Assembly (NCBI RefSeq): GCF_014207855.1
Contig: NZ_JACHKZ010000003.1
Coordinates: 186,001-250,000, forward strand
DNA: 64,000 nucleotides
Reading direction: 5' to 3'
Origin: Comamonas odontotermitis
Lineage (GTDB): Bacteria; Pseudomonadota; Gammaproteobacteria; Burkholderiales; Burkholderiaceae_C
Shown here: positions 25,723 to 34,800 of the stretch, in pieces
Position numbering within the stretch: the first letter of the stretch is position 1
Layout of the letters: every line of letters begins with the position of its first letter
Notes under the pieces: generated by a model
What the model was told of the DNA's origin: nothing
Database searches by the model: none
What the model saw: only the letters and a program-made list of their open reading frames with translations
Position numbers and translations under genes: made by a program

Positions 25723-26523
25723 ATGCATTCGCTTTTGCAGAATATTCGTGAGCTCGTAGCCAGTCGCCAGTTGATTGGCGTAATGACGCGGCGAGAGGTT
25801 GCGGCCCGCCATGCGGGAACGGCTTTGGGGGTTCTGTGGCCCTATCTGCAGCCGCTGCTGTCGGTAGCGGCCTATTACCTGGTATTTGACATTGTGTTTT
25901 CCATGCGCCTTGGAGACGGTGCCAAAACCCATGCCGTAGGCACATTTCTGATCGTCGGAGCATTGCCCTGGATGGCCTTTTGCGACGCCGTTGCGCGTGG
26001 AATGGGCAGCCTTCTGGAGGCGGGGGCCATGCTGCAAAAGAATCCTCTGCCTCCTGTCTTGTTTCCTGTGCGGTCGGTGCTGGCCAGCTCCATCATCTTT
26101 GGTCCGCTGATGCTGCTGGTGGCGTTGTGCTACACGCCGTTGCACCACATGCAATGGGGCGTACTGGCCTTGCTGCCGCTGATGGCGATGCAGCTGCTAA
26201 TGACGATGTTGCTGGCCTACGCTCTGGCAATCTTTGCAGCAGCCTTGCGCGATACCGTGCAGTTGGTCGGTTTTGCGCTGTCCGTGGGTATCTATCTGAC
26301 GCCGATTCTGTTTCCTGTTTCCATGTTTCCAGCGGAGTGGCGCTGGCTGCTGTGGCTCAATCCGATGGCATCGTATGTGCAAGGCTATCAGTCGATATTG
26401 CTGCAAGGACAGTGGCCCGAGTGGCCGGTATGGCTTGGCGGGTTGGTATGGATCGGTCTGCTTGCCGTGGTCGTGAATTTGCTGGTGCGCAGAAGCCGGG
26501 ATCAACTGGTGGATTGGCTATGA
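25723..26523 (+). CDS. Second ABC-2 polysaccharide export permease
   Basis: 266-residue inner-membrane protein of the Wzm/KpsM/TagG class with about six spans. The N-terminal motif TRREVAARHAGTALGVLWPY aligns with RRDVSERYTGSVVGWLWSL of the first permease, and the C-terminal WLNPMASYVQGYQSILLQ with its WLNPLTFFIEQSREVL. The two are clearly divergent paralogues, not a recent duplication. The 4-base overlap (ATGA) with the next gene couples it to its ATPase. Confidence 0.9.
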   Translation: MHSLLQNIRELVASRQLIGVMTRREVAARHAGTALGVLWPYLQPLLSVAAYYLVFDIVFSMRLGDGAKTHAVGTFLIVGALPWMAFCDAVARGMGSLLEAGAMLQKNPLPPVLFPVRSVLASSIIFGPLMLLVALCYTPLHHMQWGVLALLPLMAMQLLMTMLLAYALAIFAAALRDTVQLVGFALSVGIYLTPILFPVSMFPAEWRWLLWLNPMASYVQGYQSILLQGQWPEWPVWLGGLVWIGLLAVVVNLLVRRSRDQLVDWL

Positions 26524-27848
26524 CAACAAACGAGACAACCGCCCAGCCTGTACTGGTGATCAAGAACCTGGGCAAGGAATACAAGCTCTATGATTCACCG
26601 CGCCAGCGTGTGAAGGCGTTGCTGACGGGACGCGCCACCCATCGCAGTCACTGGGCCTTGCGCGATGTGAGCTTTACCTTGCAGCGTGGCCAATGCATTG
26701 GCGTGATTGGCGACAACGGTGCAGGCAAGAGTTCGCTGCTGAAGTTGCTTGCCGGCACGATGCAGCCTTCTACCGGCACCATCGAGCGCACCGGGCGGAT
26801 CACCGCCATTCTGGAGCTGGGTGCGGGGTTCCATGGTGATTTCACTGGGCGCGAGAATCTGTACTTTGCCGGCAGCTTGATTGGAATCAACCAACACGAG
26901 ATGCGCCAGCTGGAGCCGGAGATCATTGCTTTCTCCGAGCTGCACGATGCCATTGACCGACCGGTGAAGACCTATTCCTCCGGGATGAATGTGCGCCTTG
27001 CATTCGCGCTGGTGACCGCCGTGCAGCCGGATGTATTGATCGTCGACGAGGCGCTGGCCGTGGGTGACCAGAGCTTTCAGAAGAAATGCATCGAGCGGAT
27101 TCTCGACTTTCGCAAGAAGGGGTGCACGATCCTGTTCTGCTCCCACAGCCCCTACCATATCCGCCATCTGTGTGATGCTGCCCTGTGGCTGGAAAAGGGC
27201 CAGGTGCAGATGTTCGGGGAGACCGAGGCGGCGCTCGCTGCCTACGATGTGCGCACCCGCCAGTTGAAGGAAGAAAAGGATCGGCTGCAGTGGGGCGATG
27301 ATGCGCCAGCCGGCGTTGCGAACCTGGGCCTGCCGCCCATGGAGCAGACTGCCGAGCTGCCAGAGGCAGGCGCCCCGGAGGGCTGTGTCAAAGAGGCAGA
27401 GCCTTACGTCGTTCAGCGACCCAATGCGCCTCAGGCGCAGGAGACGGGCAATGCCTGCCTGCTGTCCGTCGAGATCGCCCACCTGAGCGGTGATACGCCG
27501 CCGGTGCTGCAGGGCAATGATCTGGTCGTCACCATCCGCGCGCGTGGCAACGGGTCGGAGTGTCCCCACATCGGGTTCATGATCGAGCAAAACAAGGGCG
27601 TGGGCATTGCCTGCCTGGCCACCCATGAAGACGGCGCGCTGCCGGTGCTGCAGCCCGATGGCACTTGGCAGTCGGTCCTCACCTTCCCCGATTTGCCGCT
27701 GCACAGCGGTGACTATGTGGTGAGCGCGTTTCTGTTCGATGGGTCGGGTCTGGCCGTGTACGACCAATGGTTCCAGTACACGGTGTTTCGCTTCATCTAC
27801 CCGAAGCCCCTTCCCGGGCTGGTACGATTGCCGCACGAATGGAGCTGA
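26520..27848 (+). CDS. Second polysaccharide export ABC ATPase with C-terminal extension
   Basis: 442 residues. Walker A (GDNGAGKSS) lies near 64, signature YSSGMNVRLAF near 151, Walker B (VLIVDEAL) near 171 and the H-loop as CSHSPYHI near 210. About 150 residues after the nucleotide-binding domain (from about 290) form a beta-rich Wzt_C-like domain (LQGNDLVVTIRARGNG, then FPDLPLHSGDYVVSAFLFDG). Like the first Wzt it is therefore predicted to recognise a specific glycan end. Two methyltransferase genes follow directly, which could make that end group. Confidence 0.9.
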   Translation: MTTNETTAQPVLVIKNLGKEYKLYDSPRQRVKALLTGRATHRSHWALRDVSFTLQRGQCIGVIGDNGAGKSSLLKLLAGTMQPSTGTIERTGRITAILELGAGFHGDFTGRENLYFAGSLIGINQHEMRQLEPEIIAFSELHDAIDRPVKTYSSGMNVRLAFALVTAVQPDVLIVDEALAVGDQSFQKKCIERILDFRKKGCTILFCSHSPYHIRHLCDAALWLEKGQVQMFGETEAALAAYDVRTRQLKEEKDRLQWGDDAPAGVANLGLPPMEQTAELPEAGAPEGCVKEAEPYVVQRPNAPQAQETGNACLLSVEIAHLSGDTPPVLQGNDLVVTIRARGNGSECPHIGFMIEQNKGVGIACLATHEDGALPVLQPDGTWQSVLTFPDLPLHSGDYVVSAFLFDGSGLAVYDQWFQYTVFRFIYPKPLPGLVRLPHEWS

Positions 27849-27865
27849 TGCTTCGGATATGAATG

Positions 27866-27898
27866 GCAGCAGGCGCTTACCCAGAAAGCGCCTGCTGC
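27866..27898. repeat. Inverted repeat between ATPase and methyltransferase
   Basis: GCAGCAGGCGCTT and AAGCGCCTGCTGC form a perfect 13-base stem. No T-run follows on the + strand (TATAAAAAATAG does), so it is probably an mRNA hairpin or a dispersed repeat rather than a terminator. Confidence 0.7.
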
Positions 27899-27914
27899 TA
27901 TAAAAAATAGAGAT

Positions 27915-28811
27915 ATGACCACCACCACATCCACCCATGCCAGCACCGGGCAACACCTGCTGGAGCAAGCCCGGCAATTGCTGGCGGCTGGCGATCCCGT
28001 AGCGGCTTCGCCTCTGCTGCTGAGCGCGCGGGCCGAAAAGGACACCATGCTTGCAGCGCATGCGCTGATCGAGCAGCACGGTCTGAGCGGATCGTTCCAC
28101 AACATGACGGGCCTCGATTGCACCATTTCGGGCTCAGACGATATCTTCGGTTTTTTTGCCGGGCACCCAAGCAGCATCAACCCGTTGCGCGATTACTTTG
28201 CCGACGGCTGGCGCACCCTGGCCGAGCTGATGACCGTGATGGAACGTGTGGGCGAGCCCCTGGTGCAAAGCCAGCACTTTCTGGAGTTTGCGAGCGGCCA
28301 CGGCCGTTTTACCCGCCACCTGGTCAAGCTGCTGGGGGCGGGCAAGGTGACGGTATCCGATGTGGTGCCGGACGCCGTGGAGTTTGCGACCCGCACCTTT
28401 GGCGTGCAAGGCTTTCTGTCTGCCAGCGTTCCCGAAGATCTGGCGGCCCCGCGCAGCTACGACACGGTGTTCGTTCTCTCGCTGTTCAGCCACCTGCCGC
28501 GCAGCACCTGGGCACGCTGGCTGAAGGCCCTGTACGCGGTCGTCGCCCCCGGGGGCGTGCTGGTATTCAGCACCCACGGCATCAAGGCGGCCCATTTTGA
28601 CCGTGTGCCTCTCGACGAAGAGGGCTTTTTCTTTGCCCCGTCCAGCGAATCGCATGCGATCGATGCCAACGAATACGGCACGGCCTTCACGACTGAGGCC
28701 TTTGTGCGCGCCCGCATTGCAGAGACTGTAGGCGCGGACAAGCTCGAATACTTCGCACCCGTGCAGTTCTGGAATCACCAGGATGTGTACGTGCTGCGCA
28801 AACCGCTATGA
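27915..28811 (+). CDS. SAM-dependent methyltransferase
   Basis: 298 residues. The Rossmann motif appears as FLEFASGHGRFTRHLVKLLG near 118-137, followed by VTVSDVVPDAVEFA and DTVFVLSLFSHLPRSTWARW (motif IV and the loop after it). An N-terminal helical region of about 100 residues precedes the catalytic domain. No membrane segment is visible. It overlaps the next methyltransferase by 4 bases. Context suggests O-methylation of the exported glycan, but the acceptor cannot be read from sequence. Confidence 0.85.
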   Translation: MTTTTSTHASTGQHLLEQARQLLAAGDPVAASPLLLSARAEKDTMLAAHALIEQHGLSGSFHNMTGLDCTISGSDDIFGFFAGHPSSINPLRDYFADGWRTLAELMTVMERVGEPLVQSQHFLEFASGHGRFTRHLVKLLGAGKVTVSDVVPDAVEFATRTFGVQGFLSASVPEDLAAPRSYDTVFVLSLFSHLPRSTWARWLKALYAVVAPGGVLVFSTHGIKAAHFDRVPLDEEGFFFAPSSESHAIDANEYGTAFTTEAFVRARIAETVGADKLEYFAPVQFWNHQDVYVLRKPL

Positions 28812-29692
28812 ACCGCGGAAGCCGCATGCGCCGGCTGGCCCAGCTGCACGAGCGGCGGTTTGGCCTGCCCGCCTATAACGATGGCCTCATCACCGATGAA
28901 TGGTTTCGCTCCCACTTCCACTATGCGGCCGATGTGGTGCAGCAGTGGCTGGGCGGCGCGCTGGATTTGAAAAATGCGCGGCTGCTGCAGTTTGGCTGCG
29001 GAGACGGCATCACCGATCTTGCGCTGGTGCTTCGGCACGGTGCCAATGCCATTCATGGCATTGATGTGAGGCAGGAATACACCAAGCTGCCGCGCATTGC
29101 GCATGAACAGTTGGGCATGCAAGCCATCCCCAAGGCCCTGAGCTTTCAGACCATCGAGCCTGGCGCGCCGCTGGCCGGGCAGGCGCCGCTGTATGACGGC
29201 ATCATGAGTTGGTCCACCTTCGAGCACGTGCAACGCGACCAGTTGCTGCCCATCCTGAAGGATCTGCGTGCCTGCCTCAAGCCGGGCGGCTACTTCTTCC
29301 TGCAGATCGAGCCGCTGTTTTACTCGGCCTATGGTTCGCACCTGCGCCGCTATGACGAAATCCCCTGGCACCACCTGCAGGTGGATGAAGAGGCGCTGTG
29401 GCAGGTGATTGAGGCCTATGACGGTGCGCTCAGCCCGGACGAGGTTGATTTCGGCTTTGCCGATTTTGGCCCGGCCGGGTACAAGCGTTTTGTGTTCAAG
29501 GAATACCAGGAACTCAACCGCCTGACGGCCGATGAGTTGGTGGCGATTGCGGTGGAGGCAGGTTTTGGCGTGGCGCGTGAGGAGCGCCGCCACTATGAGC
29601 CAGCGCCGGTGCCGCAGGCGCTGCTGCAGCATTACCCGCGCGATATTCTGACCAACAACGAAATCTTCCTGCTGCTGCAAAGGCCTGTTTGA
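28808..29692 (+). CDS. SAM-dependent methyltransferase
   Basis: 294 residues. Motif I is LLQFGCGDGITDLALVLRHG near 59-78, then IHGIDV; GIMSWSTFEHVQRDQLLPIL is the motif IV/loop region and LKPGGYFFLQIEPLFYSAYG follows. These belong to the Methyltransf_11/23-like group. It shares a 4-base overlap with the preceding methyltransferase, so the two may act on the same glycan in sequence. Last gene of the rightward block; convergent with the 670-residue glycosyltransferase. Confidence 0.86.
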   Translation: MNRGSRMRRLAQLHERRFGLPAYNDGLITDEWFRSHFHYAADVVQQWLGGALDLKNARLLQFGCGDGITDLALVLRHGANAIHGIDVRQEYTKLPRIAHEQLGMQAIPKALSFQTIEPGAPLAGQAPLYDGIMSWSTFEHVQRDQLLPILKDLRACLKPGGYFFLQIEPLFYSAYGSHLRRYDEIPWHHLQVDEEALWQVIEAYDGALSPDEVDFGFADFGPAGYKRFVFKEYQELNRLTADELVAIAVEAGFGVAREERRHYEPAPVPQALLQHYPRDILTNNEIFLLLQRPV

Positions 29693-29720
29693 GGCGGTTT
29701 TTTCAGTGATTTTGATAGCT

Positions 29721-29754
29721 ATCGGCGCTTATCCCGTATGGGTTAAGCGCCGAT
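29721..29754. repeat. Inverted repeat between convergent genes
   Basis: ATCGGCGCTTATCCC-GTAT-GGGTTAAGCGCCGAT: a 15-base stem with one mismatch and a 4-base loop. It lies between two convergent stop codons and could act as a bidirectional terminator even though T-runs are poor. GATAGCTATC precedes it, as in other repeats of this window. Confidence 0.65.
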
Positions 29755-29757
29755 TTC

Positions 29758-29788
29758 TATTTGAATGCACTGGTATTTGAATGCACTG
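29758..29788. repeat. Tandem 15-base direct repeat
   Basis: TATTTGAATGCACTG occurs at 29758-29772 and again at 29774-29788, separated by one G. It is intergenic and ends three bases before the stop codon of the 670-residue glycosyltransferase. Confidence 0.85.
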
Positions 29789-29791
29789 ATT

Positions 29792-31804
29792 TCAGGCCGC
29801 TTCAGCGGTGGATTGGGATTCGCTCAAGCTGTAGCTCAGATGCTGCATGCGCTGGGCCAGCCCGCTGCGGTTGAAGAGGCGGCGGTTGATCGACGGCTCG
29901 CAGCGCATGGGGGTGCGTACCAGCCAGCAGGTATGGCGCACTTCGAACGCGGGGTGGTGGTAGGGGTCGCCTGCGTCGAGAAAATCGCGCCAGCGGCTGG
30001 CGAACAAGGCGGAATCCTCGGGGTGGGGATCGTAGCCTTCGGCCTTGCCGCGGGTAATGGATTCATGGTGGATCAGTGTGGCCTGCGGGCAGTAGAGCAC
30101 ACGCCAGCCCAACTGCAGGGTGCGTAGGCACAGATCCACATCACCAAAGCCCACTGCCAGCTTTTCGTCATAGCCGTCGATGGCATCAAAGGCCTCCTTG
30201 CGCATCAGCAGGCAGGCTGCGGTAACGGCCGAGACTTCGTGCGTGCAGACCAGGCGGCCCATGAAAGCGATGTCCACCCGATCCGGCGGCAGCTTGAGGA
30301 ACTTGCCATAGTGCTCGGCAATGCCGAAAGCGCCCACGCAGACGCCTGCGTGCTGGATAGAGGTGCGGTCGGGGTAGAGGAGCTGGGCGCCCACCATGCC
30401 GACGCTCGGGTCCTGGCATTGGGACAGCATCTGCTCCAGCCAGCCTTCGTGCAGGGCTTCGATGTCGTTGTTGCAGAACAGGTAGTGCGTATAGCTGCGG
30501 GTGAGCTGGCGCACCGCCCAGTTGTTGATCGCCGAGAAGTTGAACGGCCCCTTGTAGCGCAGCACCGTGGCCGTGCCGTCCTGGGCGAGCTGCGCAAAGT
30601 AGTCGAGGCTGGCCGCTTCGGTCGATTCGTGATCGATGACGATCAGGTCGTACTGCGCCTGCTTGACGGTGGCACGAATGCTGTCCACGCACTGGCGCAC
30701 CAGATGGCCGTAATTCTTGGTGGGAATGATGATGGCGATGCGCTGGTCTGCCGCAATCTGGTGGTGGGTTTCGAAGAAGTTGAACGACACGCCGGGCGCC
30801 GAGCTTGCCTGCTGGCCGGTGCGATCGAGGTGGCGCTGCAGCACGGCGGTGGAGGTGGCCATCACCTGCGCCATCTTTTCATGCCCGGCAGACCCGGTGT
30901 GGGTGCGCCATTGGTACAGGATTTCGGGAATGTGGGCGATGCGGCTGGCGGCCTCGCTCACGCGCAGGATCAGGTCGTAATCCTGCGAAATCGTCAGGGC
31001 TTCGTCAAAGCCGCCCAACTCGCGGAGCAAGGCAGTGCGAAAGCCCACCATGTGCACGATGTAGGGGTGGCTGCGCAGGTATTCGGGCGAGAAGGCCGGG
31101 CGGTGAAAGTACTGCAGCACCTGGCTGGCATCGGGGCTGACCAGTACTTCGTCCGAATACAACATGTCCGGATCATCGGCCAACACGCACTGTGCCACCC
31201 GGTAGATGGCCTGGGGCTGGAGCAGATCGTCATGGTCAAGCAGCACGACGAATGGCGAGCTTGCCAGCGCCAGCGCCTGGTTGGTGGCGTGTGAGACGCC
31301 GCGGTTGGTCTCTCCCAGGTGCAGCTTGATGCGCGGCTCCTGCGCCGCCAGCTCCTGCAGCATCTGGCGCACATGCGGCTTGGGCGATGCGTCATCGGCA
31401 ATGCACAATTCCCAGTGCGGATAGATCTGGCTGCGCACCGACTCCACCATGGCGGTCAGCATGGCGGGGTCGGTGTTGTAGGTGGGCACCAGGATGGAGA
31501 TGGAGACGGGCTGCGCCATGGCCGCAATCTCGGCGCGCAGCACGGGCAGCACGTCATCGTTCAGGCGCTGCTGGTAATCCTGCCAGGCGTCGGTCGGTGC
31601 CACGGGGATGGTGGGTGCATCCGGGTGGCCCAGCGACAGCAACTGGTGCTTGAGCATTTGCGTGCCGCCAGCGCGCCAGGCGTGCCACAGTTTGCGGCTG
31701 TTGCTGCCCAGCTGGCGTGGATCGGCGGCCAGCAGGTACAGGCTGCGGCCAAGCTGGCGCAGCTTGTGGGGCAGCCTGCGCAAGGTGGAGAGTGGAGAGG
31801 ACAA
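29792..31804 (-). CDS. Tandem two-domain GT2 glycosyltransferase
   Basis: 670 cytoplasmic residues with two GT-A domains. The first starts VSISILVPTYNTDPAML near 99 and holds IADDASPK and LLDHDDLLQPQAIYRVA (DxD-type site). The second starts IAIIIPTKNYGHLVRQCVDS near 355, holds CNNDIEALHEGWLEQM and ends with FGDVDLCLRTLQLGWRVLYC. An N-terminal helical stretch of about 95 residues has no recognised domain. Both metal sites look intact, so the enzyme may add two sugars or polymerise a disaccharide repeat. It is transcribed leftward, 70 bases after the 1235-residue fusion gene. Confidence 0.88.
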   Translation of the reverse strand: MSSPLSTLRRLPHKLRQLGRSLYLLAADPRQLGSNSRKLWHAWRAGGTQMLKHQLLSLGHPDAPTIPVAPTDAWQDYQQRLNDDVLPVLRAEIAAMAQPVSISILVPTYNTDPAMLTAMVESVRSQIYPHWELCIADDASPKPHVRQMLQELAAQEPRIKLHLGETNRGVSHATNQALALASSPFVVLLDHDDLLQPQAIYRVAQCVLADDPDMLYSDEVLVSPDASQVLQYFHRPAFSPEYLRSHPYIVHMVGFRTALLRELGGFDEALTISQDYDLILRVSEAASRIAHIPEILYQWRTHTGSAGHEKMAQVMATSTAVLQRHLDRTGQQASSAPGVSFNFFETHHQIAADQRIAIIIPTKNYGHLVRQCVDSIRATVKQAQYDLIVIDHESTEAASLDYFAQLAQDGTATVLRYKGPFNFSAINNWAVRQLTRSYTHYLFCNNDIEALHEGWLEQMLSQCQDPSVGMVGAQLLYPDRTSIQHAGVCVGAFGIAEHYGKFLKLPPDRVDIAFMGRLVCTHEVSAVTAACLLMRKEAFDAIDGYDEKLAVGFGDVDLCLRTLQLGWRVLYCPQATLIHHESITRGKAEGYDPHPEDSALFASRWRDFLDAGDPYHHPAFEVRHTCWLVRTPMRCEPSINRRLFNRSGLAQRMQHLSYSLSESQSTAEAA

Positions 31805-31874
31805 GATGATTGCTCTTTATTTTATAGCTAATGGCGCTGTATAGGTCGGCGCCAGAGGCATATTTTATTGAAAA

Positions 31875-34800
31875 TCAAGGGGCTGCAATACCTGTCAGGT
31901 AATCGTGCGTGTAGCTCCAGGGTTGCAGGCGCGGGCCAAAGAGCTCGGCAGGCGCAGCGGGCGCAGGCAATGGCGGCGTGCCTTGCACGAAGTGGCGTTC
32001 GCGGATGCTCTGGAACAAGGCCAGCCATTCGTCGGCCGAGGTGCTCCAGGGCTGCACCCAGGTCCAGGGGCGGTTGGCCAGGCGCTCGGGGAAGGCGCCG
32101 ATGTCGGGTGCGATCACCGGCACGCCCGCTTGCAGGCAGGCGCTCAGGGTGTAACTGTAGGTTTCGGGCCACAGGGCGGGGAACCAGATCACATCGGGCT
32201 GCAGGCGGGCCAGCAGCGCGGGCAGGTCGGCATCGTCATAGGGGCCGTGGATGGTGAGGCTTGCCTGCGGCTGCGTGCGCATGCGGCGGTGCGGGTAGCC
32301 CAGCAGATGCAGCTCCACCGGCGTGTTGGCGCGTGCAGCCGCCAGCGCCACGGCCTCCATCACATCGCCGCCTTTGGCGAGGCTGACGCCGCCCAGAATG
32401 AAGACGCGCAGATGGCTGTGCGCGGCCAGCGGCTTGCCCTGCGGCACGGGCAGCACGGCCGGGTCGGCGATGTCGTGGTGGGTGACGTACCGCACGGGCG
32501 CATCGGGAAAGTACTGCAGCATGCGTTCTGCGGCGTCACGGCTTGGCGCCAGAACATAGCGTGCCTGGTTGAGGAACAGACGGTGGCGCATGCGCCATGC
32601 GTCGATGTACTCGCCTGTCGGTGCGGGGTGCTCGCCCGAGCATTGCGGGCACTGCGCCACGCCCAGCGCGGCATAGCGCGGGTTGTGCGTGGGCATCATC
32701 AGGTTGATCTGCGGGCAGATGGGGTAGTAGTCGTGCGCCGTGAAGTCGTAGCGCACGCCCAGCAGCTGGGGCAGGCGCATGATTTCGAGGTTGAGCCCCA
32801 TCAAGTGGTGGAAGTGGACATGGCGCACGCCCAGCTCGCGCAGCAGCGCCACCACTTCCTGCGACTGGGTGGGCCAGTGGAACTCCTCGTCATAGCCCTC
32901 GGCGGCGTCCAGCCACTGCAGGCGGATGTAGTTGTCTTCCAGCGGCGTCAAGGCCAGCGAGACGGCCTGGTCGCGCAGGCTGTGCGCCAGTTCGTGCACA
33001 TGGCGCAAGGTGCCGCCGCCTGCGTTGTGCAGCACCATCAGAATGCGGGGCAGCGGGTGCTGGCGCAGGCGCGCCTTGTCGATGGCATTGCGCGCGGCCT
33101 GGGCGGGATTGGCTTTGAGGTGCGCCTGCACCTGCGCGTCGTATTCGGGGTGCAGTTGCAGCAGGGTCTGGTAGGCGGCCTGCTCGCGGGGCGTCTTGCT
33201 GTCGCCAAAACTGACTCCGCCGGTGTGCAGGACGAAGGTGTCCAGCGCCAGCAGGTGGCGCCAGCCCAGGTGGTGGGCGCGCATGCAGAAATCGTTCTCT
33301 TCGCCATAGCCCTTGCCGAAGTGCTCGACATCGAACAGGCCGGTCTGCGTGAGGCAGTCGCGCCGGATGTACATGCAAAAGCCCACGCCGGTCGGGATAT
33401 CGACAGTGCGGCCTGCATTGGCTGCAGCGCTCAGGTGGTTGAGGCGCACCAGGTCGGCATCTGCGGGCAGGGCGTTCTTCTCGCAGAAGCGGGGATAGCT
33501 GCAGATGGTGGCGTTGTTGGACAGCGGCGTGACGCTGCCAATGGCGGGCTGGCTGTAGGCGGCGGCGCGCAAGCGGTCCAGCCATTCGTGCGAGACTTCG
33601 GTGTCGCTGTTGAGCAGTACGAGGTCATGGTCAGGGTGCAGGGCCATGCCGCGGTTGACCGTGGCCACGAAGCCGAGATTGCTTTCGTTTTCGAGCAGGG
33701 TGACGCGGCTGTCCTGCGCCGCCAGCGCACGCAACCACTCGCTCAAGGCGGGTTCGGGGCTGGCGTCGTTGATGACGATCAACTGGCAATGGGTTTGCGT
33801 GGCGGCCTGCAGCACGGATTGCAGGCAGCGCTGGGTGTCCGCAAGGCCCCGGTAGACGGGAACGATGATGTCCACAGCGCTGGCTGGCTGGCTGGCTTCT
33901 GCCGCAACAGGGCGTGCGGCATCGTGCAGCAAGGCTTCGGGCACTGGCTCCTGGGCTGGTTCGGCCACGATGGAGGCATTGATCTCGATCTCGTTTTGTA
34001 CTTCATCGCCCAGGCTCGCAACTTCTTCTGCCAGTACGGCAGGGGCGGCCGCAGCGGGAATGGACACAACGGCTGCCGGAGGCGGCGTTCTGCCGCGCAG
34101 CCTTGCCTTGGCGCGGGCGAGCTTCTGGCCTATGCGGTAGGCCTCGGAGCCTTCAATATTGTTCAGGTGCGTCTGCAGGTTGCCAATGTGGGTCTGCTGC
34201 GCCTGAATGTGTTCCTGCTGCTGCCCGATACTCGCTTCCAGGTTGTGCCGCTGGTCCTGGATATGGGCCTGCAGTTCGCGCATGTGTTCATGCGCCCGGC
34301 CTTCGGCGTGCTGGGCGCGGATCACCTCGGTATCGGCGTAGCGCAGGCGGGTTTCCAGCTGCTGCGCGCTGTCTGCCAGCACGGCGTAGTCGGCAGACAT
34401 GGGCCAGCCTACCGTCACTTCCAGCACGGCGCCTGCAGTTTGCAGGCATTGGTGCAACACATCTGCGGGTATCGGCAGGCGCAGGTAGGGATCGTTGCCA
34501 GTTAGCAGGGCGAGGGCGGAGCCCGGAGCGCTCGCTGGCGCGGGCTGCCACACCATTTCGCTGTGCGGAGCCTGGGCGAAGCTCTGGTCGCCAGCGCCGC
34601 CCCAGCGCCAGCGCAGGCCAGCACTGGCATCGAACAGGCGGATATCGTGGATGTGCAGAAAACCCGGGCGGTCCGCCGGGTCCCAGCGCAGGGTGGGTGT
34701 GGGCGCGTCGTACCGGGGCAGCGTGAAGCGGATGCTTTGCTGCGGCTTGCCGATATGGCCTTTCTGAATGAGCTTGCGGTCTTCGCTGTAGCCATCCGCA

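Noticed and set aside
31905-34505. 866-codon plus-strand frame within the 1235-residue fusion gene
   Set aside because: Antisense shadow. The minus-strand frame shows continuous glycosyltransferase and methyltransferase motifs over its whole length.
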